DNA of 49,118 nucleotides from an uncultured Colwellia sp. Lineage in GTDB: Bacteria; Pseudomonadota; Gammaproteobacteria; Enterobacterales; Alteromonadaceae. Below, in pieces: positions 36,251 through 45,098 of this stretch. Under the pieces are notes generated by a model that had not been told where the DNA came from, ran no database searches, and worked only from the letters and a program-made list of their open reading frames with translations. A program made the position numbers and the translations under genes. Position 1 is the stretch's first letter; each line of letters begins with the position of its first letter. The DNA is taken from NCBI GenBank assembly GCA_913058405.1, contig CAJXRC010000011.1:1-49118 (forward strand), written 5' to 3'.

Positions 36251-38608
36251 ATGAAGAGTTTACAAAATAAAATATTTTTATTGTTTGTCATACTGTTATT
36301 AATGGTTCAAGCCATTGCTTTTTTGACTCTATATAGTGAAAAGAAAAACCTCGAAGCGGCAGAAATTAATAACCGCTTAATTACCGCAAAAACAATTTTT
36401 ACCGAGATATTTGATCGCAGGCTGACTTACTTATCCACTTTCGCTGAAACAGTAGCTAAAGATTATGGTTTAAAAGAAGTTTTTAATGAGGATACTCGTA
36501 GCTTATTATTTGCGTTAAATAACCACAGAAAGCGCGTTGATGCTGATTTAGCCATGACAATCTCTTCAGAAGGGATCATCAATGGACAATTACAACGTCA
36601 TTTCGTCAATGGCAAAGGTAAAATTAGGCAAGGCGCAGAACGAAATAAGGCTTTTCGTTTTACTGAATGGCTTGAAACAGGTCAAGCAGCACATTTATAT
36701 ATGATTGACGATGCACTTTATCAATTGAGTTTATCGCCGGTTACAGTAGGCGCTAAAACCTTAGGGTGGATTGCTTTTGGTTTTGAGATTGATGAGCGAC
36801 TAGCGAATGAATTTAAAAATATTACCGGTTTAACTACTGATTTTGTCATTAAACATGATGGTACATGGCAGTTACTTTCAATTGCTCAGAGTCATGAAAA
36901 CAATGATAGTAATGGCAATTACGAACAGCTTCTTACGTTGGCTGTACAAGTTATTGAAGATAAAACACCTGATCAATATATCGCTACTCATGCTTTAATT
37001 ACCGAATTTGATGATCAAGAATTTGGCGTTGCCATGCATGGTTTACGGGCTAATTTTGTCGCTTTGTTACAAGAGCAATGGTGGAAGCTTTTATTTCTAG
37101 CAGCGTTTACCCTATTGTTGTCGCTCACTAGCGCTTATTTTATTGCCGGCTCTATTAGTAAGCCAATTAAACGTTTGGTTGCTCAAGCTAAAGTTATTGC
37201 CAGCGGTGATTATCAGCAAAAAGTTACGCTTAAAGATAACAATGAAATAGGGCAACTTGCAGATGAATTTAATCAAATGCAAGCTGCGGTGTTACAGCGT
37301 GAAGAAGCGATTACTCACCGTGCAGATCATGACCCATTAACAGATTTACCCAACCGAAATAAGCTCAATAAAACACTAAATAAACTCATCGAGCAACAGC
37401 AAAACTTTCTAGTTTTACATTTAAATCTCAGTAGATTGAAAGATGTTAACGATACTCTAGGTCATGATGTAGGTGATGAAATTATTAAAGCGCTCGCAAG
37501 TCGTTTACATAACTTGTGTCAAATGAATAGTTTTAAAGCCTTGGCACATTTAGGGGCAGATGAATTTATTCTATTGGTCGAGCATTTGAAGGTAGATGAA
37601 GCTATTTATCAGCTCAGGGCTGAGCTTGAACCAACAGTTGATTACCACGGTATTAGCTTACAGTTGCAAGTTAGGATTGGTGTTTCGGCTTATCCAGAGC
37701 ATGCTGTTGATGATAAATCATTATTGCAAATGGCAGATACGGCGTTAAATAGTACGAGAGAGAAGGGTAAGTTATTACAAATATATCATCCAGATCTTGA
37801 TGTAAATACAGTGGAGCGTTTAAGTTTAATTAATGACTTAAAACAAGCTATTCCAGCAGGGGAGTTGGAGTTACATTTTCAACCAAAAATGTGTTTAAAA
37901 ACTAAAGAAGTAACGCATGCTGAAGCATTGGTTCGCTGGCAACACCCTACCTTAGGCATGGTACCACCGGATAACTTTATTCATATTGCAGAGCAAACAG
38001 GTCAAATTAAAGCGTTAACACGTTGGGTATTTGATACTGCATTGGCTCAATATAACACTTGGTTAAAACAAGGCATTGATTTGAATATAGCGATAAATGT
38101 TTCTGCAGAAAATTTAAAAGAAAACGATTTTCATCACTTTATCTGTCAGTCAATTATGGCGGCCAAGGTACCTGCAGAAAAAATCACGCTGGAAGTGACT
38201 GAAAGCTCCGTGGTGGAAGATCCAGAAGCAGCAATTAAAATATTGGCTGAGTTTAAAAATCACGGTATGAAGATATCTATTGATGATTATGGCACTGGGT
38301 ATTCTTCGTTAGCACAATTGAAACAGTTACCGGTACATGAATTAAAAATTGATAAATCATTTATTCAGCATTTGGAACATGATGACGATGATCAAATTAT
38401 AGTGCGCTCAACTATCGAGCTTGCTCATAATATGGGATTGCATGTAGTTGCTGAGGGAATAGAGGATGAATTTGCGCTAAATTGGTTAGCTGCTCATGGC
38501 TGTGAACTTGCCCAAGGTTATTACATCAGTAAACCGAAACCAGCAGCTGAGCTAACTCCTTGGCTGTTAGCACAATTAAATAGTAAAGATATTAAGGAAA
38601 AGGTTTGA
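36251..38608 (+). CDS. Membrane sensor with degenerate GGDEF and intact EAL (c-di-GMP phosphodiesterase)
   Basis: The 785-residue protein has TM1 (about 8-28), a periplasmic Cache-like sensor (30-275), TM2 (279-300), HAMP (297-350), GGDEF (355-515) and EAL (525-775). The cyclase signature reads GADEF (435-439) and the usual metal-binding DxD-type segment reads LNLSRL (391-396), with Asp replaced by Asn and Ser; cyclase activity is probably lost. The EAL domain keeps EAL (558-560), Glu648, Asp678-Asp679, Lys699/Lys702 and Glu735, so it should hydrolyse c-di-GMP. It is probably cotranscribed with the flanking genes: 31 bp after the cupredoxin gene and overlapping the next gene by four bases. 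Confidence 0.92.
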   Translation: MKSLQNKIFLLFVILLLMVQAIAFLTLYSEKKNLEAAEINNRLITAKTIFTEIFDRRLTYLSTFAETVAKDYGLKEVFNEDTRSLLFALNNHRKRVDADLAMTISSEGIINGQLQRHFVNGKGKIRQGAERNKAFRFTEWLETGQAAHLYMIDDALYQLSLSPVTVGAKTLGWIAFGFEIDERLANEFKNITGLTTDFVIKHDGTWQLLSIAQSHENNDSNGNYEQLLTLAVQVIEDKTPDQYIATHALITEFDDQEFGVAMHGLRANFVALLQEQWWKLLFLAAFTLLLSLTSAYFIAGSISKPIKRLVAQAKVIASGDYQQKVTLKDNNEIGQLADEFNQMQAAVLQREEAITHRADHDPLTDLPNRNKLNKTLNKLIEQQQNFLVLHLNLSRLKDVNDTLGHDVGDEIIKALASRLHNLCQMNSFKALAHLGADEFILLVEHLKVDEAIYQLRAELEPTVDYHGISLQLQVRIGVSAYPEHAVDDKSLLQMADTALNSTREKGKLLQIYHPDLDVNTVERLSLINDLKQAIPAGELELHFQPKMCLKTKEVTHAEALVRWQHPTLGMVPPDNFIHIAEQTGQIKALTRWVFDTALAQYNTWLKQGIDLNIAINVSAENLKENDFHHFICQSIMAAKVPAEKITLEVTESSVVEDPEAAIKILAEFKNHGMKISIDDYGTGYSSLAQLKQLPVHELKIDKSFIQHLEHDDDDQIIVRSTIELAHNMGLHVVAEGIEDEFALNWLAAHGCELAQGYYISKPKPAAELTPWLLAQLNSKDIKEKV

Positions 38609-39891
38609 TTAAAACAGGCGTAACGCTTTGTCAGTTTTTGATTTTAATGGCTGTGTTGCCATTACACACAGCATTAGCTGCTGAGTATAGTGCACATGGT
38701 ATTGCAGACTTTAGAGTTAGCTACATTGACTCTGTAGATAAAGGTTACCTCACGAGCGGACAAGGTAAACTTGGTTTAGGTGATGGTCTGCATTTTTCAG
38801 TAGCACAAATTGGCGTAGATTTATCGGTAGCATGGGAAAATGGTCTTAGTGCCCATGGTGTAGTGAATGCTTATCCTAAAGCTAGCGGAGATGGTGAAAG
38901 CACTGTTTTAGGGCTTACTGAAGCCTATCTAAAATATCGCTCGCTACCAACGAATTCAGGTTATCGTTTTCAAACTAAAGTAGGTATCTTCTATCCCGAG
39001 ATCTCGCTTGAAAATAATGCCTATGCTTGGGCGAGTAAAGACACCTTAGATTCATCAACAATAAACACCTGGATTGGTGAAGAAATTCGGGTAGTAGGCT
39101 CAGAATTTAAAGTGACTCGTTTAGGGCGAATGAACAATAATAAGTATGATTTATCACTGTCAGCAACGGCCTTTATTAATAATGACCCTGCAGGAGCTTT
39201 ATTAGCTTGGCATGGTTGGACAGTAAGTAACAGACAAACGCTATGGACAGAGAAACGTCCTTTTCCATGGTTCCCAGCTCGAGCTGACGGACAAGCATTA
39301 GCAGGACAAGCTGATAAATCAGATCCGTTTTTAGAAATAGACCATCGTGTCGGCTATCACGCACGTGGAGAGTGGAAACTAAGAGGAAAGGGTGAAATAT
39401 CCGCAGGTTATTATGATAACAGGGCGACACCCTATAAAGTGGTTGATGGCCAATATGGTTGGCGAACACGCTTTTATCACCTAGGCGCACGCTGGCGTTT
39501 TAATAAAAACTTATCGTTAACTGCGCAATATTTATCAGGTGATACCTTGATGCAAAGCAAAAGTAGGGAGGATGTGGTCAACAATGATTATGCCAGTGGT
39601 TTTGTCGCTCTACATTATAATTGGCAAGCCATTGTTGCTAATAAAAAGCATAAAAGCACTTTGCGAGTAGAAGATTTTTCGGTGACAGATAACGATGATA
39701 CTTGGGGCGATAATAATAATGAACAGGGGCAATCTCTAACATTGAATCACAGTTATCGTTTGAGTAAACCCTGGTTTTTATCTGCAGAGTTTACCCTTAT
39801 TGATAGCCGCAGGCCTGCTCGATACTATACGGCACAGCCCGTTGATCTAATTGAAAAAAAATGGCAATTAGCTGCACGTTATTTTTTCTAA
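38605..39891 (+). CDS. Outer-membrane beta-barrel protein in the sensor operon
   Basis: The 428-residue protein starts at a TTG that overlaps the preceding stop (TTGA), with AAGGAAAAGG just upstream. A signal peptide covers about 1-25 (LCQFLILMAVLPLHTALA). The remainder has amphipathic strands, many Tyr/Trp/Gly, and ends in Phe as barrels do (QLAARYFF). It resembles uncharacterised TorF- or DUF-type porins; no known family was identified with certainty. Coupling to the cupredoxin and the c-di-GMP sensor suggests a role in uptake or surface function for that module. Confidence 0.75.
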   Translation: MIKTGVTLCQFLILMAVLPLHTALAAEYSAHGIADFRVSYIDSVDKGYLTSGQGKLGLGDGLHFSVAQIGVDLSVAWENGLSAHGVVNAYPKASGDGESTVLGLTEAYLKYRSLPTNSGYRFQTKVGIFYPEISLENNAYAWASKDTLDSSTINTWIGEEIRVVGSEFKVTRLGRMNNNKYDLSLSATAFINNDPAGALLAWHGWTVSNRQTLWTEKRPFPWFPARADGQALAGQADKSDPFLEIDHRVGYHARGEWKLRGKGEISAGYYDNRATPYKVVDGQYGWRTRFYHLGARWRFNKNLSLTAQYLSGDTLMQSKSREDVVNNDYASGFVALHYNWQAIVANKKHKSTLRVEDFSVTDNDDTWGDNNNEQGQSLTLNHSYRLSKPWFLSAEFTLIDSRRPARYYTAQPVDLIEKKWQLAARYFF

Positions 39892-40013
39892 GGGAATAAG
39901 GCTATTCGACACCTTGAAACGATCTTAATATCCAACAACATTATTGCTTTCAACTCTAATAGCCCGCTATTGCTCAATTAAGCGTCTTGTTCCTTAAAGT
40001 TTATTCTCATTGC

Positions 40014-40724
40014 TTATTTGGCAATACCATTTAAATGGGCAATATGGCTTTTGGCCTTTGTTGGGTAATTAGAAAAAATACCATCGACACCTAAATGTTT
40101 CATTGCATTGATATCTTCTAATTCATCTACCGTATATACAAATACTTTTAAGCCACGTTTATGAGCATCAGCAACAAAATGCTCACTAATAAAATCGACA
40201 TCAAGGTGAACTGAATAAGCATTTAATTGTTCGGCAAACTTTGCATAGTCTAATGGGTAACACGCAGTCAGTGCACCAATAGCAAACTCATGTCGCTGTT
40301 GCTTGATAGCGTGTAATAACCTGTGATTAAAGGATGAAAATAAAACATCATTACTTAAGAGTGCTGTTGTCTTGATAGCTTCATCTATATAGGAAAATAA
40401 AAGTGTTAAATTTCTCACCGCTTTTAATTCAATATTGATAGTACATTTGCCGGCTACTAGCTTTAAAACTTCATCTAAGGTTGGAATAACCTCCCCACCA
40501 CCAGCATCTAAACTGCGTAAGTACTGATAATCGTAGTTAAAAATTTGTCCGTGACCGGATGTGGTTCTGTGCAACCATCGATCATGAATAACAAATAATT
40601 GACCATCAACTTCTTGAATATCTATTTCAATACCATCCACTTCAGCAGCTAATGCTGTACGAATGGATCGTAGCGTATTCTCTGGTTCAACTCCGCTCGC
40701 GCCTCGGTGTGCAAAAATTAACAT
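40014..40724 (-). CDS. ugpQ: Cytoplasmic glycerophosphodiester phosphodiesterase
   Basis: This enzyme cleaves glycerophosphodiesters to glycerol-3-phosphate and an alcohol. The 236-residue GDPD-family TIM barrel has HRGASGVEPENT near the N-terminus, GIEIDIQ (metal-binding Glu/Asp), VIHDRWLHRTTSG and NIELKA. There is no signal peptide, so it is UgpQ-like rather than periplasmic GlpQ. The type A repeat at 40729 begins 4 bp upstream of its ATG, so the ribosome-binding region lies inside the repeat terminus. Confidence 0.9.
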   Translation of the reverse strand: MLIFAHRGASGVEPENTLRSIRTALAAEVDGIEIDIQEVDGQLFVIHDRWLHRTTSGHGQIFNYDYQYLRSLDAGGGEVIPTLDEVLKLVAGKCTINIELKAVRNLTLLFSYIDEAIKTTALLSNDVLFSSFNHRLLHAIKQQRHEFAIGALTACYPLDYAKFAEQLNAYSVHLDVDFISEHFVADAHKRGLKVFVYTVDELEDINAMKHLGVDGIFSNYPTKAKSHIAHLNGIAK

Positions 40725-40728
40725 AGTT

Positions 40729-41050
40729 ATACCAATTCCATTAAATTTATTCCCAACTCAGAGTTATGTCAGAGAAGCCAGCACAAATAAAATTTGTGCT
40801 GGTATAGCATTCTATATTTAACAAATTTGTGAAGTTATTGCTTTTCTGACAAGCTCCCAAGGGCGAGTACCTAATAAAAGGTAAAGGTTTACATACATCG
40901 TTATTGATTTTGAGAAGGACGCTACATGGTTGTAGCTTCTTAGAGAATGCAGGAGCATATTCTCCTGAATAACTATTCTCTTCAATCAATGCCTTGCCTC
41001 TAAGCCTTTTAATTCTCGCTGAGTGAGAAATAACTTAATGGACTTGGTAT
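40729..41050. repeat. Dispersed intergenic repeat, type A, best-preserved copy
   Basis: Ends ATACCAATTCCATTAA and TTAATGGACTTGGTAT are inverted at 15 of 16 positions. Interior landmarks are GGAGCATATTCTCCTGAATA, the core AATAACTATTCTCTTC...ATCAATGCCTTGCC and TTAATTCTCGCTGAGTGAG. Any ORF inside is not a gene. This 322-bp copy best shows the type A layout. Confidence 0.9.
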
Positions 41051-41109
41051 GAATTAAATATGATTAATACATTCGTGTTGGTTTTAAGTATAATACCGAA
41101 TAACGTGAT

Positions 41110-41312
41110 TATACCCAAGCTACCTGTAGATGCCAGTTTCAGCTGGAATTAGAAAAGCCTTTAGGCAAGGCATTGATTGAAGAGAATAGTTATTTTATTA
41201 TCTAAATTAATAACACAGCCTAAAGTGTTTCTAAACCAGCCCTTCGGGGACGTCTGAGCGATTCATGATCAAACGTCCTGAAATAGGCATTATCGGGTGG
41301 CTTGGGTTTATA
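41110..41312. repeat. Dispersed intergenic repeat, type B
   Basis: Ends TATACCCAAGCTACC and GGTGGCTTGGGTTTATA are inverted. The interior has TTCAGCTGGAATTAG, GGCAAGGCATTGATTGAAGA and GAATAGTTATT, then ACCAGCCCTTCGGGG. It ends 26 bp before the rluF start codon. Only 59 bp separate it from the type A copy. Confidence 0.88.
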
Positions 41313-41338
41313 CTAAAACAAAATGAGCAGCGACTAAA

Positions 41339-42268
41339 TTGACTACCTCAACTCCACCAAAACGTTTAAATAAATACATTAGTGATTCTGGCTTTTGTTC
41401 GCGCCGCAGTGCCGATAAAATGATAGAAGCCAATCGGGTAACCATCAATGATAAAGTGCCAGAGCTTGGTACTAAAGTGTTGGTGGGTGATGTAGTTAAA
41501 GTAGACGGATATGATATTGCGCCCATTAGTGATGACAAATCAGATCGTATTTATATTGCCTATAACAAACCTATAGGTATTACCTGTACTACTGAAAAAC
41601 ATGTGCGCGGTAATATTATCGATGCCATAGGCCATAAAAAACGTATATTTCCCATTGGTCGTTTAGATAAACCATCAGAAGGTTTGATATTCCTTACCAG
41701 TGATGGCGATATCGTTAATAAAATTTTACGCGCGGAAAATGCTCACGACAAAGAATATGTTGTCACCGTTGATAAGCCTATTAGTGAACGCTTCATCGAG
41801 CGAATGTCTCGTGGCGTGCCTATTTTAGGGACTATTACCAAACCTTGTATCGTGCAAGTTAAAAGCCGCTTTGAATTTACTATTATCCTGACTCAAGGTC
41901 TTAATCGTCAAATTCGTCGTATGTGTGAATATCTCGATTACGAAGTTTTAAAATTAAAACGTTCACGTATTATGAAAGTTGAATTGGGTGATCTATCGCC
42001 GGGGCAATGGCGAGAACTAACGACAACTGAAATGGCCGAAATTAACCAAGCGGTTGAAGGTTCTAGCAAAACGGCTATTAATACAGCTCAGCCTAAACAG
42101 ACAACTTCAAGTATGAGTGACCTTGAAGAGCTATCTGCTACAATAAATAATGCAGAGACTAACAGTAAATCGATAACTAAGCAGAAGACAGCTGTAAAAA
42201 CATCTTCCATTAACGAAGAAGAAGCAAAAGATGTTTGGCCTTATAACAGCCATAAGACCAAAGACTAA
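41339..42268 (+). CDS. rluF: 23S rRNA pseudouridine synthase RluF
   Basis: RluF makes pseudouridine at position 2604 of 23S rRNA. The 309-residue protein has an S4 RNA-binding domain (RLNKYISDSGFCSRRSADK) and the RsuA/RluF catalytic domain with the GRLDKPSEGL Asp motif, ILGTITK and GLNRQIRRMCE. The start must be TTG 41339, because the S4 domain begins at residue 9 and no in-frame ATG precedes it. No good ribosome-binding site is visible. The extended C-terminal tail (about 235-309) is Ser/Thr/Lys-rich and low in complexity, as in some RluF proteins. Confidence 0.92.
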   Translation: MTTSTPPKRLNKYISDSGFCSRRSADKMIEANRVTINDKVPELGTKVLVGDVVKVDGYDIAPISDDKSDRIYIAYNKPIGITCTTEKHVRGNIIDAIGHKKRIFPIGRLDKPSEGLIFLTSDGDIVNKILRAENAHDKEYVVTVDKPISERFIERMSRGVPILGTITKPCIVQVKSRFEFTIILTQGLNRQIRRMCEYLDYEVLKLKRSRIMKVELGDLSPGQWRELTTTEMAEINQAVEGSSKTAINTAQPKQTTSSMSDLEELSATINNAETNSKSITKQKTAVKTSSINEEEAKDVWPYNSHKTKD

Positions 42269-42303
42269 ATCAGCCCAAATAAACGCTTCTTGCTGATTAT
42301 TAC

Positions 42304-42343
42304 AAAAAAACTTACATAGTGTGACTATGTAAGTTTTTTTTTT
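42304..42343. terminator. Bidirectional terminator between rluF and prpE
   Basis: ACTTACATAG pairs with CTATGTAAGT around TGTGA. It is flanked by seven A and a run of ten T, so it can end transcripts in both directions. Confidence 0.93.
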
Positions 42344-42354
42344 GCACTGTAATT

Positions 42355-42420
42355 GGTATAAGACCATCCCGCATAAAGAAACTTTCACTACATGAATACT
42401 TGTTTACACGGGACGGTATG
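42355..42420. repeat. Small inverted repeat downstream of prpE, possible relative of the dispersed repeats
   Basis: ACCATCCCG at 42363-42371 is inverted as CGGGACGGT near 42409-42417. The outer flanks read GGTATA and GTATGAC. Its TATACC-like ends recall the type A/B family, but the match is weak. Confidence 0.35.
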
Positions 42421-42428
42421 ACTCTATA

Positions 42429-44324
42429 TTACCCCTTGTTGATTCCTACTAGAGCACCTGAAAGCTCGGTGATTACTTGGCTATCTTCTATAGTTGAAGG
42501 TATTTCAATCTCTTGACCATCAATCATTTGTCTAAGTGTTTTTCGTAAAATCTTGCCTGAACGCGTTTTTGGCAATCTATCAATGATAAGTAATTTCTTC
42601 AATGATGCTATTGCGCCAATATCATTACGAATACTTTGTTTTAATTCGCTAATGAGATCTTCATCGCTGGTGGTAATACCATTTTTTATCACGACTAGCC
42701 CAAGAGGAACTTGCCCTTTCAATGCATCATTGATACCGACAACAGCACATTCTGCTACGGCGGGGTGACCCGATAAAACTTCTTCCATTTCACCTGTTGA
42801 TAAACGGTGTCCTGCAACATTGATAACATCATCAATGCGACCCATGATAAAGAGGTAACCATCTTCATCAATATAGCCACCGTCTCCTGACGTGTAATAG
42901 CCAGGATGATTAGACAAATACCCTGATACTAAGCGCTCTGGATCGCGATAAATAGTGGCTAAACAGCCCGGTGGAAGCGGCAGCTTTATAGCGACACTAC
43001 CTTGTTTTCCAGCAGGAACTTGCTGACCATCGCTATCAAGAATTTGTACATCAAAGCCCGCAATTGGAAACCCAGCAGAGCCAGCTTTGGTGGCTACTAA
43101 ATTACCTGAACCATCATCTAAAGGTGTACTCGCAATTGCCCAACCAGTTTCTGTTTGCCACCAATGATCGATTACTGGTAATTGTGTTTTTTCTTTAAGC
43201 CAATGATAGGTGGCTGGGTCTAAGCGTTCGCCAGCTAAGAATAGGCGTTTTAATGATGACAAGTCGTAGTCTTTAAGTAAGTCACCTTCAGGATCTTCTT
43301 TTCCGATAGCACGAAATGCAGTGGGAGCTGAAAATAAAGCATTTACTTTGTACTCAGCACATACACGCCAAAAAGCGCCTGCGTCAGGTGTTCTGATAGG
43401 TTTTCCTTCATAAACAATAGTGGTGCAGCCGGCCATTAACGTGCCGTAAATAATGTAAGAGTGACCAACAACCCAGCCAACGTCAGAAGCAGCCCAGAAG
43501 GTGTCTCCTTTTTTCATACCATAGATATTTTTCATGCTGTACTGCATAGCAACCGCATGACCACCATTATCTCTTACCACACCTTTTGGTTTGCCTGTGG
43601 TACCAGAAGTATACAAAATGTAGAGTGGGTCGGTGCTTTTAACTGGGACTGGAGGAATTTCAATCGCAACGTCCATCTGCTCTTGCCAGTCAAGGTCTCT
43701 GCTTGATACCAACTGTGCTCTAGCTTCTTCTCTTTGGAAGATGATGCAATTGGTTGGTTTATGCGTAGCAATCTCGATAGCTTCGTCTATTAAAGGCTTA
43801 TAAGGAATAACTTTTGCTATTTCAACACCGCAGCTAGCGCCAACAATGACTTTTGGTTCTGCATCATTGATACGTACTGCAAGCTCATTGGCAGCAAAAC
43901 CACCAAAAACGACAGAGTGAATTGCACCTAGTCGAGCACATGCCAGCATTGCGATAGCGGCTTGTGGGATCATTGGCATGTAAATTAATACACGATCGCC
44001 TTTGGTAACGTGTTGTGATCTGAGTACGTCAGCAAACTTTGCCACTAAACTGGTCAGTTCAAGATAAGTAAATTTTTGTTTTTGACCCGTAACAGGTGAG
44101 TCGTATATTAATGCAGTATCAGCACCTCGGCCTTGTTCAACATGATAATCCAACGCAAGATAACAAGAATTTAGCTCACCATCGGCAAACCATTCATGCC
44201 AAGAGTCAGTGTTTTTTGACAATATTGTTTGCGGTTTTTTATACCAAGCAACAAGCTCAGACTGCTCTTGCCAGTAACTCTCAGGTGAATTGATTGCTAA
44301 TTCTTGTTGTTCAATGTGTTTCAT
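42429..44324 (-). CDS. prpE: Propionyl-CoA synthetase (PrpE-like)
   Basis: The enzyme activates propionate (or a similar short acid) with ATP and CoA. ATG 44324, with AAGG upstream, gives 631 residues; the longer frame from 44357 is less likely. The AMP-forming motif is YTSGTTGKPKG followed by VVRDNGGHAVAM, a PrpE feature. GFPIAGFDV, SGYLSNHPGYYTSGDGGY, GRIDDVINVAGHRLST and the catalytic Lys in RSGKILRKT complete the family. Acetyl-CoA synthetase would carry different sequence at these places, so PrpE is preferred, with acetate still possible as substrate. Neither neighbour is a methylcitrate-cycle gene. Confidence 0.9.
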   Translation of the reverse strand: MKHIEQQELAINSPESYWQEQSELVAWYKKPQTILSKNTDSWHEWFADGELNSCYLALDYHVEQGRGADTALIYDSPVTGQKQKFTYLELTSLVAKFADVLRSQHVTKGDRVLIYMPMIPQAAIAMLACARLGAIHSVVFGGFAANELAVRINDAEPKVIVGASCGVEIAKVIPYKPLIDEAIEIATHKPTNCIIFQREEARAQLVSSRDLDWQEQMDVAIEIPPVPVKSTDPLYILYTSGTTGKPKGVVRDNGGHAVAMQYSMKNIYGMKKGDTFWAASDVGWVVGHSYIIYGTLMAGCTTIVYEGKPIRTPDAGAFWRVCAEYKVNALFSAPTAFRAIGKEDPEGDLLKDYDLSSLKRLFLAGERLDPATYHWLKEKTQLPVIDHWWQTETGWAIASTPLDDGSGNLVATKAGSAGFPIAGFDVQILDSDGQQVPAGKQGSVAIKLPLPPGCLATIYRDPERLVSGYLSNHPGYYTSGDGGYIDEDGYLFIMGRIDDVINVAGHRLSTGEMEEVLSGHPAVAECAVVGINDALKGQVPLGLVVIKNGITTSDEDLISELKQSIRNDIGAIASLKKLLIIDRLPKTRSGKILRKTLRQMIDGQEIEIPSTIEDSQVITELSGALVGINKG

Positions 44325-44831
44325 TATAATGGCCTTGTAGATAACTCGGATATACATACATTAAAACTGTCGACAAAATTAACCTATTAGACCTTAGGCT
44401 AATACCTAAGTAGATACTATGTTTTATGCTCAATTGCGTTTAATGTTATTAATTTGCTTTTTATCGATTATCGGTAAAAAAAAGCCTTAATACATTTGTT
44501 TTTGTTTTTAGGTTAAATGTTTAAAATACTTTTAAAATAAAATAAACCTAGTAACTTGTTATCTCGTTTTATATGCGTGTGTCGACAATTTGTTGTTGTG
44601 ATGCATCTAAAATCGAAGAAAACATAGCGTTAATACTTCGACTGCATTATGCTATATCTTGATTTTTTTCATTATTTTAGTAGTAATATTAGCTACAGTT
44701 TTTGCATTTGCTAGTAGTAATATGCGGTTATCAGGACAAAACTAGATCGTTTTTGTCTTATGAGTTTGTTATTTATTAGGTCGGATATCATGTTGCAAGT
44801 TATCCGTTTTGATTTTGAACAGGGTGTCAAT
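44325..44831. other. Intergenic region between prpE and the HTH gene
   Basis: About 500 AT-rich bp between divergent genes. A CTTAGG/CCTAAG stem (44393-44398 with 44405-44410) lies near prpE, possibly an operator. Two TGTCGACAA-like words occur at about 44369 and 44580. No gene, RNA or repeat was recognised. Confidence 0.4.
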
Positions 44832-45059
44832 ATGGCTATAATTATCACGTTAGATATCATGCTAGCAAAACGTAAAATGAAATTAAATACTTTGGCAGAA
44901 CGTGTGGGTATTACCGCGCAGAATTTATCAATCTTAAAAAATGATAAAGCGCGTGCCATTCGTTTTGATACGCTAAATAGATTATGTAAAGTATTGGATT
45001 GTCAGCCGGGAGATATTTTAACCTATGAGGCAAGTGAGGTTGGTGAGATTGAAGAGTAG
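44832..45059 (+). CDS. Small Cro/C1-type HTH regulator
   Basis: The 75-residue protein is a single Xre-like helix-turn-helix (HTH_26 type): IMLAKRKMKLNTLAERVGI, TAQNLSILKNDKARAIRFD, LCKVLDCQPGDIL. ATG 44832 is chosen because the domain begins there, with AGGGTG upstream; the longer frame from 44760 adds an unlikely tail at the front. Homologues of this size (YozG-like) are stand-alone regulators, often beside a membrane protein, but none is adjacent here. Its targets are unknown. A terminator stem overlaps its stop codon. Confidence 0.85.
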   Translation: MAIIITLDIMLAKRKMKLNTLAERVGITAQNLSILKNDKARAIRFDTLNRLCKVLDCQPGDILTYEASEVGEIEE

Positions 45060-45076
45060 TACTACTACTCTTTTTA
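45053..45076 (+). terminator. Terminator of the HTH gene
   Basis: AGAGTAGT pairs with ACTACTCT around ACT and is followed by T residues. The stem includes the stop codon at 45057-45059. Confidence 0.75.
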
Positions 45077-45098
45077 TGTCGTTTTTAGCGTAAAGTAC

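Noticed and set aside
40747-40989. 80-codon minus-strand ORF
   Set aside because: It lies wholly inside the type A repeat. Other copies carry stops or shifts in this frame, so it is not a gene.
42429-44324. Acetyl-CoA synthetase (acs) identity
   Set aside because: The blocks VVRDNGGHAVAM and SGYLSNHPGYYTSGDGGY fit propionyl-CoA synthetase better than Acs, though substrate overlap is possible.
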